Shown: positions 20,437 through 33,400 of the stretch, piece after piece
Numbering within the stretch: the stretch's first letter is position 1
Layout: each line of letters starts with the position of its first letter
Notes under the pieces: generated by a model
The model's input: only the letters and a program-made list of their open reading frames with translations
Told to the model about the DNA's origin: nothing
Databases searched by the model: none
From: Gyrodactylus bullatarudis
Taxonomy: Eukaryota; Platyhelminthes; Monogenea; Gyrodactylidea; Gyrodactylidae
Assembly: GCA_012064415.1 (NCBI GenBank)
Contig: SSNU01000792.1
Coordinates: forward strand, 1-64,000
Direction of reading: 5' to 3'
Length of the DNA: 64,000 nucleotides
Made by a program: the position numbers and the translations under genes

Positions 20437-23199
20437 TTAATTTCTTGAACGTCTATTTGTTATGAACTCAGGGGAAAAAGATGAATTATAAACTGACACA
20501 CTGATAAGATCAATTTTTTTTAAGAAAAATGTTCATTTTTATTCTACTTATTATTCCGGATCTATATTTCCAGAGTTTTACTATTGTCCTGAAAAGAGGG
20601 ATAATGTTATATCATTTTTCTCCGAATCAATATGTTGTTGCATAAACTTTTTTTCCTTGACAGCTTTTTGCAGACGCTTGGCTTCCATCTCTTTTAATTT
20701 CATCCGTTCTCTATTCTCTATTCTCTCTTACCATTGAGATTCTTTCTGAAAGGTTCAATTTCAACTATTGAGCATATTCGATTTCAGTGACTTATCATTA
20801 TCCCAAAAATTTCATGACAAAGAAACTTCTTCATATTGACCAGCTACAATGGACGTGTCCTATCATAATTACTAATTAGCTTCAAAATACCTTTTTATCC
20901 ATCTGGAATATGATGAAAAAATTTAAAACGATTTTTAATGGATAGTTTTCATAATTTAAATTCACATTATTTCTTGTAGAAAAAGTTGCAAAAATGACTT
21001 AAATCCTATTAATTTAGTTTTTTTCAATAGTTAAAAATGAAATTTCAATTTTGATCGTTCAAAAAATCATTTGTAAATTTTTTAAATCTTATTCCAGAAA
21101 CATTTCGTCTACTAATTAGTAACTTTTATTCTAATCCATAGCCAATGAATATGTGGGTATTGTACGATTGTAACTTGCTTGCCTGAAATTGAATGAATAA
21201 AATTTGAAAAGTACAGTCTATGTATTTTGTACACAATCTTACTTTTTCAAACCTTGATTTCTTCTCAATTTATTCCAGCAATTCTATTGTAGAAATACAA
21301 ATCAATCTCTAAGAGCATTCATAATAGGAAAATATTCCTATTCAGTATTTTTAATTTCTTCCGTCTCTTCTCTATGAGTTGGGGGAGGGGAAGAATACTC
21401 TCAGTTGATTTAATCATAAAAACAAAATTTTAAATCTTTTGGGATTCGGTCAAGTTCTCCGTTTTTAAACTCTGTGTCTGATGTTTGTTTACTTGGAAAT
21501 TTGCATATTTGATTGATTAAATTCTCAAATGATGTGTCTATATGTGAGTATTGTAGTTTCTCTTCCTTTTTCTTGATTTTCCTTAACAATTAAGAAGCAA
21601 AGATGGGATGAAGAGTTTGATTTTTGATCAATCCACGAGAAATTCCAAATAAAGAATAGAATGTGAGACATTAGTCGTGCCAGTCAAAAATATACCAACT
21701 TTAAAATCAGGAGCCTGAATTTATGTCCACGAGTTTTTTGTTGTTATTCACACTCTTTATCGAAAAAGCTTGTTTATCTCAGACTTAAAAGACACGGCAA
21801 GATGATTTATCCCACAAGTATACGTTTTTTACTGGCCAAAAATTGTGTAATATATTTAAATTTACAGAGTATTTGTACTAAATCATGAACCATTTTCTAT
21901 AGTCAAATTCCAGTGTTTTGATCCGAAATTGATCACAGGTAGTAATTATTGTTTGCCTCAAATCTCCGTTATCAAGAAAATATAGCTCAAACTCTGATCA
22001 ATCTCAACGAATTATGGGTTTATTTGTTTTTCTTTTTGTTTGTAAAAATAATAAATTCTTATCTAGCTCTAGTTGGTTTTGATAGAATCTCAATAAAAGT
22101 ACATTTATTTCTGAGTATAGATTTTAAAAATCCACTGTTGCATCTGCTTTTACATATATAAACCGACATGAGAAGTGTTATCTTGTCAATTTTGAAAGTG
22201 AAGCTGTGCCCTAGGCCTGCTCCCTCTCGCTTTCGAATGGTAAGAAATGGTATTTGAAATCCTTTGAATTTCTCTTGGATATTACTACCTATTGATTTTC
22301 TCTATGATTAGAAAGGATAACCATCTTATATCCTTGGATAAATGATGAATAAATTGAGTTATGCATTGCTCATTCCCTACTACGACGTTATTTTGAGCAT
22401 GGCAATGGAAAATTTAAGGGGAAAATAACAATTTCTATATTATTATTATTATTATTAAAAGCATAATTATCTTTCACGCGATCAAGATATAATTTCTCCT
22501 GTTATCACTAGTAATCAAGGGAATTGATTAAGATTGAAAAATATTATAGAATGTTACATTTTCTCTCTTCTTCTCCTTCTTTTCATTTCAAAATCATGGA
22601 CGTTGTTTCCTTTCGATAGCGAAATTAATCGGAAGAGAGAATTCCTCCATATCTATATATATTTTCCCACGGAATTACGTGATGTAAAATTTCAAGACTC
22701 ACCCACTTCAGAGTAATAAACAATGCACATTTCCTGAGAATGCCCATCTCCCTCTCCTAAAATCTGTTACCTTTTCAAAGTGACATTTGTGACAGAGATA
22801 GTTTCTCAAAGGTAACATATTGAGTCAATTTTAGGCTTCGAAACCTTTCGACGGTGGTTATCTACACACACCATCTTCAGTTGTACAATAAGCTCTTCAA
22901 ACATGAAATACTATTCATATACTTTCATGTCCAATCATATAGACCTTTTCGTAGCACTACTTGAAGCCGTTTAAATGCAATTACCTTTGAAAAGTTTGAA
23001 AAGTTAAAACTAATTTTAGATAATTTTTACTTTATGAGCTTTCTAATGCAGTCTCTTAGAGGGGATGTTGTAAAAACAGCAAACTATTTCAATCATCGAA
23101 ATAAATTGTTTTCTTGAGTCAACCATTCACATTAGATAATCAATTCAAGGTTTCGTATTTCCAAGATTTATTTCATAGACTCTGCCATTACTTTTACCT

Positions 23200-23470
23200 T
23201 TTTTAAGAAAAATATTAATTTTTAAGAGAAATATCGTTTTTTTTCAAATTTCGATTTGTTGCCAAATCCCCATTGTTTTTAGCTTGATATTTATTGATTT
23301 GAAATTATTAGGCTGATCTAGAGGTTTTTTCAAAATCAAAATAGCATAAAAAGCCATTAAACTTTCGAAAAACCCACCATTTTTTAACAGTTATTTGATC
23401 ATCGAAATTTCATTGATTTTCGAAATTCAACTCAAAGTTCAATTTTGCGTCGAATCGAAATTTGTAGAAT
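23200..23470. repeat. Fold-back element, family E, diverged copy
   Basis: Contains GATTTGAAATTATTAGGCTG and later inverted blocks ATTCAACTCAAAGTTCAATT and GTCGAATCGAAATTTG, which correspond to the core and arms of the copies at 26.9-28.7, 34.56-34.85 and 52.9-53.4 kb. Confidence 0.45.
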
Positions 23471-24475
23471 GACCAAGCGTTTATCATATCATTTGAACAG
23501 TCCATCAAGATGTTGGCTTAGGCTAGATATTGATACTAATAGGTCTTCAAAAACCTACCCCATAGTTTCATATTGAGCCGTTGCTGAGAACTCGACCTGA
23601 AGAACATTTATACTTTGTTCAATCAATCTCTCCTACTTATACTTTTTATATGTAAGTATGACACTGATCTAATGTACTTTGGGCTCCTTTTCATCTTTTT
23701 CTCTGTATTCTTTCTATATACTCTTGCATAGGAAACTTTATGTTATTGGTGTACGATGCATATAAATTCTTGCACCACGAAAGCCTAATAAATCATGGTA
23801 GGATGAAATCAAAATTCACACACGATTTTTTTCATTTTATATAAGAAAACATTTTATATTTCTTTGATGTGAAAAGTTATCGATTTTTATCTCAATATAC
23901 GAATCAGTGTTGAACAAAACAGCATTATCTCTTGATAGGATTATCAATAATCCGGAGATTTTTCTTCTTCATTCTACATAAATTCTATATCTACATGTCT
24001 TCTTCTTTCCCTTCCATTTCCCTTTGAGGAGACTCGGATTTCACCAAAAAAATTTCACCATGGTCCATTTAAAATTATTCATTTTTTCAAATCATTTGAA
24101 TTGTCAACATTGAAATCAACCAATCAGAGAAGATCTTTCTCCTCTCTACCAATCAGACTATTTAACTTGTAAATACACTCTTCTACTCTAAAATAGAAAT
24201 AACAACGACTACAACAAAAATATTACTGTATCATAATTATTGACATCATCATGTTACTGAAATTATCATTACAAAGGTAACACAGACACACTGAGGATTA
24301 TTTACCAACAAGAGTGGAGTTTATGTTAAGGAGAAAAGAAGAAAACTGTAATGTCACTCTCGGATTGGGAAATTTATTTTTGCGAATATTAAATACGGAA
24401 TATATTTATAATTTTAAAGTATTGTGAATAAATCCATCTACCTACTCATACGTCGTTGTTACCGTTATATGAAAT

Positions 24476-27400
24476 ATGGGCTGTGTGGAAAGCAAAGCTT
24501 GTGTGAGTATTCTCTATCGTCCATTAAAATATTACCATCTTCCTCCTTTGCACCTTATATAACCCTTAAAGTCCCACTGGATAACCTCCATCATTTTATT
24601 TTGACTCATTATTCTCAGTTCTAAATCATTCGTCAAACACGTGCTAATTCAATAAAAGGTTGATTTTTGTTTAAAACGTTTTTTTAAACCACATGCACTC
24701 TTTCTGCCAAAGCTACAAATATGGCCTATTTTTGGATCGATAACTCAATTATTTCACAGTCCTTTTGGCATTCCAATTTTTTACTTGACAAAATTCATAG
24801 ATCCATAAAAGGCTCATCTCTCTTTTATTGATTGAGTTTTTCTACTATTCTCATTTTACTTTGAACTTTCTCATCATTAGAATGAGTTTAGATTACATTG
24901 CTCAACGGACTAAATAAGAGGCTTGATTTATTACAAATTTTCACAATTTTGCATGTAAAATGATTGATAAGAGAGATGGAATTCTTGAAATTAATTGCCA
25001 ATTACTGACTTGAAAGAGATAAAAAATTCGCATTTCTCGATTTCTTCCAGTGTTGATGTCAATTTTCAGTCATTAGAGGTTTTTAGGATCATGCTTGTGC
25101 TCAGATAAATGGGTTTGACGATCATAATCAAGATATAAAATCAAAATTAAAATACAACGCTTTTGTCTCATTAATTTTTCATATAAAAATCTTTATATTA
25201 CACTTTATTTATTGATTTTGAGTCTAATTGAGTACACTTCTTTCTTTTATAATAATCTGATTTAAGATTAACTTGCCAAAGTCTGTTTTTCGTCATCATT
25301 ATTATTTACTCATTAGTTTTTTTTATTTTTGAGAATTTTTTATTCAATTTATGGGTGTTAGGAAAGATCTGCAATGGTCACAGACTATCAAGATCCCTGG
25401 TAGGGCTTTTAATTTACAAATGAATGTATTACTTTTGCCTTAAAGTTAGTACTTTGGCAATGCAGTATTTCTTTACTTTTTGGATTATCGATTGGAATAT
25501 TATCTGTGAAAAATATTTTTATTTTTCTTATCAAAAGCCTTGGCGTGGTTGTGGCTGTGTTTGTATGTGCTGTAACTATTGCACTAGCTTATAAATCACT
25601 TCTCCATAGTGTAGTGAAAAAATATTAAAGTTTATTTAATGGACTCTTTAATTCCTAAACCATGATCTCTGTCGACTATAGAAGGGGGTGGGGGTATCCC
25701 ATTATTGCTATTATTATTCTGGCCTAGGAGACAAAATAAGTAACAGATAAATTATCCCAAATGAAAACAAAATTTATCGTCTTTTATCATTGCCTTAAAT
25801 TGTCTTTGCCTTCCCTTAAATTCTGATAAAAAAATATGGAAAAAGATCAAAAGAAATAAAGCAACGTTTTATTTGATCCTTTTTAATGAAAGAGTAATAT
25901 AGACAAAAATATAACGGTTAATTCCAGAAATGACCCAAGAGAAAATTTCAACTCTTTTCCTCAAATCAATTATTCTCTGGCTTTTTTTCACAATTATCGC
26001 CTTTTTCTATTCAAATCTTTGATGGAACAAAATCTAGGTTCTTACAAATTTTCGCTACCCCTAAAGAAGATCTATTTTATGTTCAGTTGAAAAATTTTTG
26101 TCTGTACCGTGATCAGACAGAGAATTTCTTTAATTTGGCAATCCAAAATACCCAAATCGTTGGAATTATTGTAGTATAATGAAAAAATGAAATTTTCAGT
26201 TTTCTTCCAATAGAAAAATCCCCTTTAGGTAGCTTGAAAACTCCCCTTTCGTGAATTCATCCGGCTTGGCACTCAATTTAATACTTTCTCACCTCTTTTA
26301 CAAGAGAATGAATCTCTTAATAATAAAAAAATGACAAGTTTTCTAATGAAAATAGCAATAATTTTATTTTTCATCATCATTGCCAACAATTATAATCATC
26401 GAATGAATAGTCTCTTCGAGTAATAGAGTAGAAGGGGAATCCTTTCAACAATATAATACCCTATTTTGTTTCTTTCTCTATTCATCAACTTTTTGTGTCC
26501 TCCAAAATTCAATCAATCGATAAATATTTCATTATTATAATTAAATGTTTGTTTTATTTTTTCTGATTACTTTTGTATAAAATACAATCTTCAATACATG
26601 ATCTTGAATATGCGATTGGTACCAGTTTGAGTTTATTTCCATTGGACAATAAAACGAATTTCAAACTGGCCACTGATTTATCAATGAATAGTCTCCATAA
26701 ATCTGGGTTAATTTGGTATGAAAGTTTTTTCAATAATTCCAAGGTATTAGGAAAAAATATTAATGTCTTGTTTTCGTTGTATTTAAAGAAAAAAAGAAAT
26801 AATAATCCTCTATTTCTTTTTTTTGCATGATATATATCAGTTTTCGTTATTACATTTTGATTGTTTACTAAAAGCTATAGTTGACATGAAGATGAGATTT
26901 TCTATTTCTGACAAAAAAATCTCCAGATAGCCAGGAGAAATTTATCTTTTGGATTCCAAGATCAAATAAGAAATTGATAAAAAATGTTGAGCATTCTCGA
27001 AATTCGTAAAATAGCCTAGTTTTGGCTAGATTCAACTTTTTTCAGAAATTTATTTCATTAGTTCATTTCAATGTTGAACTCATCTTCATGTCAATTAGGT
27101 TTATGAGAGATTCAGTTTTTAATTCTCCTCAATAATCTGTTTAATTGTGAATAAGTAATAAAATATAGACCTTACTAAAATTTTTGTTGATTTCAATGTG
27201 AGAGAGTGATCAAAAGTTGATTTTTAGGATCACAATAAGATAAAGAAATTAAATATGCTAAATCTGGTTTTGAGAATCACTCCATAACCGTGTCAAAATC
27301 AAATTTTTATTTTTTCATCATTTTCCCTACTTGAAAGTAAATGAAATTTGATATTTCAAGATCCCAGAAAAATGATGAATTCTCTCAAAAGTTTTATTAT

Positions 27401-30400
27401 GATCATCAGTTTTTTTGTCTTATTGTGATCCTAAAAATCAACTTTTGATCACTCTCTCACATTGAAATCAACAAAATTTTTCAACTCAAAGTTCAAAAAA
27501 ATGGGAATTTGGCGCTACTTCAAGATTTCAAATTTGCCGTATTTTCCTTAAAAATTGATTTTTTTTAAATATTTTTTCTCCGTATCGTGAAAGAGGGCCT
27601 CATGATCTAGATTTCATAAAATCTTGATCAAATTCGATTTCTTGATGAAAAAAATAAGAATTTTGTAAAAATCATAAATTCCCATCTTCATATTAACTAG
27701 GTATGAACCTTAAAAAGGGGATTGCAATTTGCAATATTCTAAGACTCATTTACTTTAAAAATTGGCGAATTTTTAGAAACTTCAATAACCGAATTCTAGT
27801 CTTGTCAAATTCAGTTTTCAATGTATTGTAACTTTCGAAAAATAGCTGTTTTGCTATTTTCTGACATACCTCAGGTTAGCCTTAAATTCCCATTTTTTAA
27901 CTTTTTGTTGTAAAGTTTTGCTGATATCAAAGTGAGGGATTCATCAAAAGTCGAATTATTCGGACATGGAAACCAAAATTTGATTTTAACACTATGATGG
28001 GGGGGATATAAAAATCTGACTGAACATATTTGATTTCTTTGACTGATTTTGATCACTGTCTCATTTCACAATGAGTTTTTTATTGATTATTTTAGCTCAA
28101 AGTACAAAAAATGGCATAGTTTTCATAGAAATTGGTTCTTGAAAATAGTGAAAGGCTGAACTCATGATCTAGATTTTAGAGAATCCGATTTCTTGATGAA
28201 AATAACTGGGAATTTTGTAAAAATCTCAATTTTTCATCCGGGCATCAAAACTTTCTGAAATCCTCTTGATAAAGGTAGTCTTTCACTGATTTAGTAAAAA
28301 GGTTTTTTTTGAGACACTTTAAATTTCGAGCAGTCACGATTTTTACATTTTTTCAAACTTTGGCGTGAAAATTTTTGTTGATTTCAAGATGTGGGAGAAA
28401 TCAAAAGCTATTTTTCTGGGTCATCATCAGACAAAGAGAATCCTTATTCTTTATTTTCAATAAACCCATCATTTTTAACTGATTTTGGATCGTCCCAATT
28501 TATCGATTTCCAATGAGTGAAAACGATCGAAAAATAAGATCAGATTAGACAAAAAGTAACCTTTCAAACGTAAATGGAGTGTTTTCTAAAATGAAAACGA
28601 CCATTTTCGTTTTTTTCTTGTCTATTGATGATACGGAAAAATATCATTTGATTTCTCTCATATCCTGAAATCAACAAAAGATCGTGCCAGCTCGAAATTT
28701 AAAATGTCTCCTAATTTTTCCAAAAAAAAAACTTTTTTCTTGAATCAGTGAAAGTAAGCTTCAGAAAATTCCTGATTCCGCAAAAATTTTTGATTCTATA
28801 AAATATCAGTGGCTGTCTAAAATCAATTTCGAGTTTTATCCGCAAACATTTCATTTCTTAAAAATACAATCTGAATTCCAAAGCCTACTTGTGACAGGAT
28901 TGACTTTGATGTGAAACAACTCCCACTCTCTTCCCCCCTTGGTGTAGAGTTTCAAGAGCAATGTTTACACAAATCCATCCACCCCTTTTCAAACCCCTGC
29001 TCTCAAAACTCTGCACCAAGAGGGGAGAGAGTCAGAGTTGTTTCACATCAAAGTCAATCCTGTCACAAGTAGGCTTTGGAATTCAGATTGTATTTTTAAG
29101 AAATAAAATGTTTGCGGATAAAACTCGAAATTGATTTTAGACAGCCACTGATGTTTTTTGTTACGTTTTTTCTATAGAGAAACAAATAGTGAATTTTTGA
29201 TTCTCAATCGAATAGCATAAATTTTATCGATGAATTATGAATAATGCTCAAAATCGTAATCTTAGAATCTGTTGCTTTGAGACGGTGGTATATGGTAGAT
29301 TAATGCATATAAAACCTGAAAATGAGGTCGTTTTAACCATATGACTGAAAAAAACATTGGAAAAACTATGATTAAAAGTAGATTCTGGGATTTGTTAATT
29401 AAAATTCTAATAAGACCACTTTATAGTAGAGGCTATATTATTTTTTATCGAGTTGGCCTTTTTCATATACAATTATTATAGAGAATTCACTATATTAAAA
29501 AAAAGCGAAATTTTGAAAATCTGTAAATGAGTTACTGTAATTACCAGAAAATCAGGAGTTACTGTTTTGAGTCTCTTAAAAATGGAAATATTATTATCGA
29601 AAATGATTCAAATTTAATCACTTATCAGATAGGTACTATTTGTTGAGAAATTAAATGTTCTCCAGATTTTCTGTTTAAAATGTTTTGCAAATTAGTAAAA
29701 ATAATTTTTTCAAGAATTTCCCGAAGCTTAAGTGAAAATTTACCTTTTGAATCGGTTATCGATAAATTTCCAAATTCACCGAGAATAGCTGTAGTTTTCT
29801 CTACAGATAGGCCAATACAAGCCAGAGGACAACATAGTCAGGTAGGAAGCGAACAACGTCAGTTTTTTATTTTTTTAAACTAGAACCAATAAAATGTATG
29901 CAAGGGAACTCTTGTTGACATTTTATGGTCATTTCTCTAATCAACTGTATCATTTCTATTTTATTTCCATCGTCTTTTTTTGAAATGACGCCTGTGAATT
30001 TAGAGTATTTCTCTACATCGTCTATTCCCATGGAAATTCAATTTGATATTCTCTCTCTAACAAACCTGATATGAAAAAGACAATTTTTTCTTTATTCTGA
30101 ATCGCTAGAAATCCTATTTTATTCAAAAATGAACAATTTACCATCATAATTTTGAACCAAATAGTTCTTCAGGGAGCTGTTCGGCATAGATTGACTATAA
30201 CGTTGTTCGCTTGCTACCTGACTATGTTGCTGTCTTCTTTCTTTTTCTACAGATAGGCCAATACAAGCCAGAGGACAACATAGTCAGGCAGCAAGCGAAC
30301 AACGTTATAATCTATCGAATAATTTACCCCAATCCTGGTAAAGCTAGTTTAAAAAATACTCAATATTTTGTTTGAACTCCATGAAGAAATGACGAGATGA

Positions 30401-33400
30401 CATGTTGAAAATCTTCAATTGTAAATGGTGAATCCAGCAGCATAATAAATACTTGAAGTATAGACCCCTTGAATCTTGAAGCTAAAATTAAATAAACACT
30501 AGACTCTTTGCCAAAAGATTGCGTGTGCAGTGCAGTTGAATGAGGGATTTGCTCTTTGCTCGCACTTGAGTCACTTGAGTTGTTAATGAGCGCACTAAAA
30601 TTAATTAAATTTTTCCATTTCTTCTTGCTTATTCCTTCAATCAGATTAATAACTCGTTTTCTCTACCTTTTTCAATATTTTAAATTCATACGTCTACTTG
30701 CAAGTAAATTGAAGAATTTATTTTTCAGAATATCGACTTGAAGAAGAACTTGGTAAGTTCCATTCAACTTTCACAACAATAAACTCTTGAATGTTTTCAT
30801 CGATGTAATATATACATTTTACTCACTTGATTTCTTCAATAGTTTTCTCCTTCTCATTTTTCCTCACCAAAAGATTTAGTTAGTGTTGATTTTTTTTTCT
30901 TTTGCCTAAAAATGCATGCATTCTGACCAATGATATTCGTCCTTTTTAATCTCCACAATTCCATTGGTCATTTGTGAATCTTGTGAGTTAAACCAAATCT
31001 TCTCCTCTACTTTATACACTTTTTCTATTCTCTACTATGATTTCAATGAGGAATTAATGACTCTCTCATCTTCAATTTTTTCCCTGGGAAATCTATACCA
31101 AATCTAGACCATTCTCGGAATTATTACAAAATGTTTGTAAGTCCCTTCAATCATTACATTGAGTTATTCTTTAGAAATTAATTTCATGCTTTAATGAATA
31201 GAAAAAAAGTATTCCTCTAATAAAAACAATTGCCTAAAAATGTAAAGATCTCCACCAATTTTGAATACCAAACGAAAATTTTTCTTTCTATTGTCCACTA
31301 TTTTTGTCTTCCTACTTTTTTCAGTAGGACCCGATCAAAGGCTAATTTTAATACATTTAAAGCGTCAAATCCTCAGTTGAGATTATATCTCAAATTGTCT
31401 TTTGTTTGATTTCTATAGACACAGACCAATTAAATGATCATTCAACTTTCAAGGTCTTTTGAGAACAATTCTTTCAATTTTTTACTTGGCAATACAAGCC
31501 ATTATTAGCATTGCATTTGGATGAATAATCTTCTATTGAAATATCAAAAATACTGACTGTATTATTAACCATTTTTTGTAATTAATATATATATTTATGG
31601 GGGGTAATACTCTACTACATTATTACAGTAGAGTGTATTTTTAATAAGGGGAAAATACGAAAATAATACATTGATAGTATTGATTTTATAACGAGATCCA
31701 CTTAATTGCTTGATCCTCAATCACTCGCAAGCATACACCGAAACTATGACTCCACAAAACAGCCACACATATATACGGACATATCCCCTTGTGTACACAA
31801 TCACAAAATATAATTCTTATCCTCCATAGTGATCATCTACTCTTGGGTTAGGTTAATGAGGAATTAACGAGCTTCTAAGATGTAAACCTTATAAATTAGA
31901 TACACGCTGAGTCTTATCTCTAAGGGAAGATGTGTGACTTCTCCGCATCCAATTAGATATACTAAAAGACTTATCCCTCGTCATCAAAAATACTTATAAC
32001 TGTGAAAAGTATTAACAAATTTGCGTTAGCTTTTGTAGGTAACTTGTCACTTGTCATTTGTTCTGTCAATATTTTCTACACTTGTCGAAAATACCTGGGC
32101 TATTCTTGATCAGTTACTTTTTGAGATCTTGGAATAGTTGATCTTTCTTTCACTTAATGCGTAGAAATTTGTAATATTCATTTGTACACACACAAACAGA
32201 TGAGAATTTTTCTATTCAGCTCGTAATTATCATTTAAACAAATATTTATCTTTTCAAGAGTTTATTCTCTAAATGTAATTAAAAAATTGAAGAATATATA
32301 TTCAAATTTTACATTAGTTTCTTTTCGAATTCTGCTAAATGACGAGAAATGAATTCTGCAAAAAGAAGTATCAAGTCAACAGAATTATTCCCAACAACCC
32401 CGCTTTATTCTTCATCATCACCTCATTAATCTGGTCTCAACTTTATTCTCTTTGAATGCATATACAAAGGAGACTTGCTGAATATAATATAAAAGATAAA
32501 AGCATCTACTTTACTTGACCTTGATTTATGCTATTATTTTGCAGTTTTGTAGAGTTATTCTACAAAAACCCGGCTTGCAGTACTTATGAAATCAAAAGGG
32601 AATAAATAAATGATCGTCGATATTTTATCAACCTTTCCCAGATTTGTAAATCAGCAACGATAATAACTAAAAACAGAGCTGATATTTTTTATAGACAGCA
32701 GCATTGAAAAAAATCAATTTATTTATGGGAAAATTCAAAAATGTAAAGAATTTGAAATTTTTGTCCCGTACAATTCCTCTGTCAAAAGATTCCAATTTAA
32801 TGAAATTTTGCTAACCGTTTAAAGCATGTTTTAATTAATACTTAAATATATCAGCGTCTTTGTATATATTTACTCCTTGAAAACCGTCAACCATTCTCTG
32901 GTAGAGAATAACAAGTTGATTCAGAGAGAATCTTACTAATTAAACTTCCTATTCCTCTCTTCTAATCAATTTAGATTCTTCCTGTCGTAGTGAAGTGGAG
33001 TGGAGTATATAGTGAGAAGACGCATTCTCACATCTCATACATATATGATTATATTAGGGATGTGGAAATATCCAATTTGATTTTGTTGGGATTTTTCCTG
33101 CCAGGAATAAAAATAATTCCTCGTCTTTCTCTGAAAATATTGTCGAGAAACAAAACATCAACTTGAGTCGTTTGACTGTGTTTATAGAAACTAAAGTTGC
33201 AATGCCGATTGATTTTTGAAAATTTACAAAATGAAATTCTAATTGACATGCACACGTGTTAACCAATGGGAGTGTGACTATTTTCATAAATAAAAACCTG
33301 GTTTCAATTCCCAATAATAAAAAAGAAAACAGTTGTAAACAAACAAAATGTCCTCATAAAAATACATTACTATCCTTCGATCAATTCTAAATCATAATTC

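Larger units (their letters stand above)
19999..24475. other. Gene-poor region upstream of PDE8
   Basis: No supported exon was found. It holds a TTAA-element fragment (20288-20436), an ATT microsatellite near 22440-22456, a family E-related stretch at about 23200-23470 (GATTTGAAATTATTAGGCTG and inverted counterparts), and AT-rich sequence that may include the PDE8 promoter close to its right end. Confidence 0.45.
24503..30728. other. PDE8 intron 1, dense in repeats
   Basis: A 6.2-kb intron by the inferred model. It holds a family C fragment (24565-24745), nested family E fold-back copies (about 26877-28720), a large inverted repeat (28805-29152) and two hairpin MITE copies (29795-29859 and 30197-30308). 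No other gene is supported. Confidence 0.55.

Noticed and set aside
33049..33314. Two overlapping minus-strand open frames in PDE8 intron 2
   Set aside because: No start context, domain, splice partner or repeat match. Two overlapping frames are equally open, which suggests chance.
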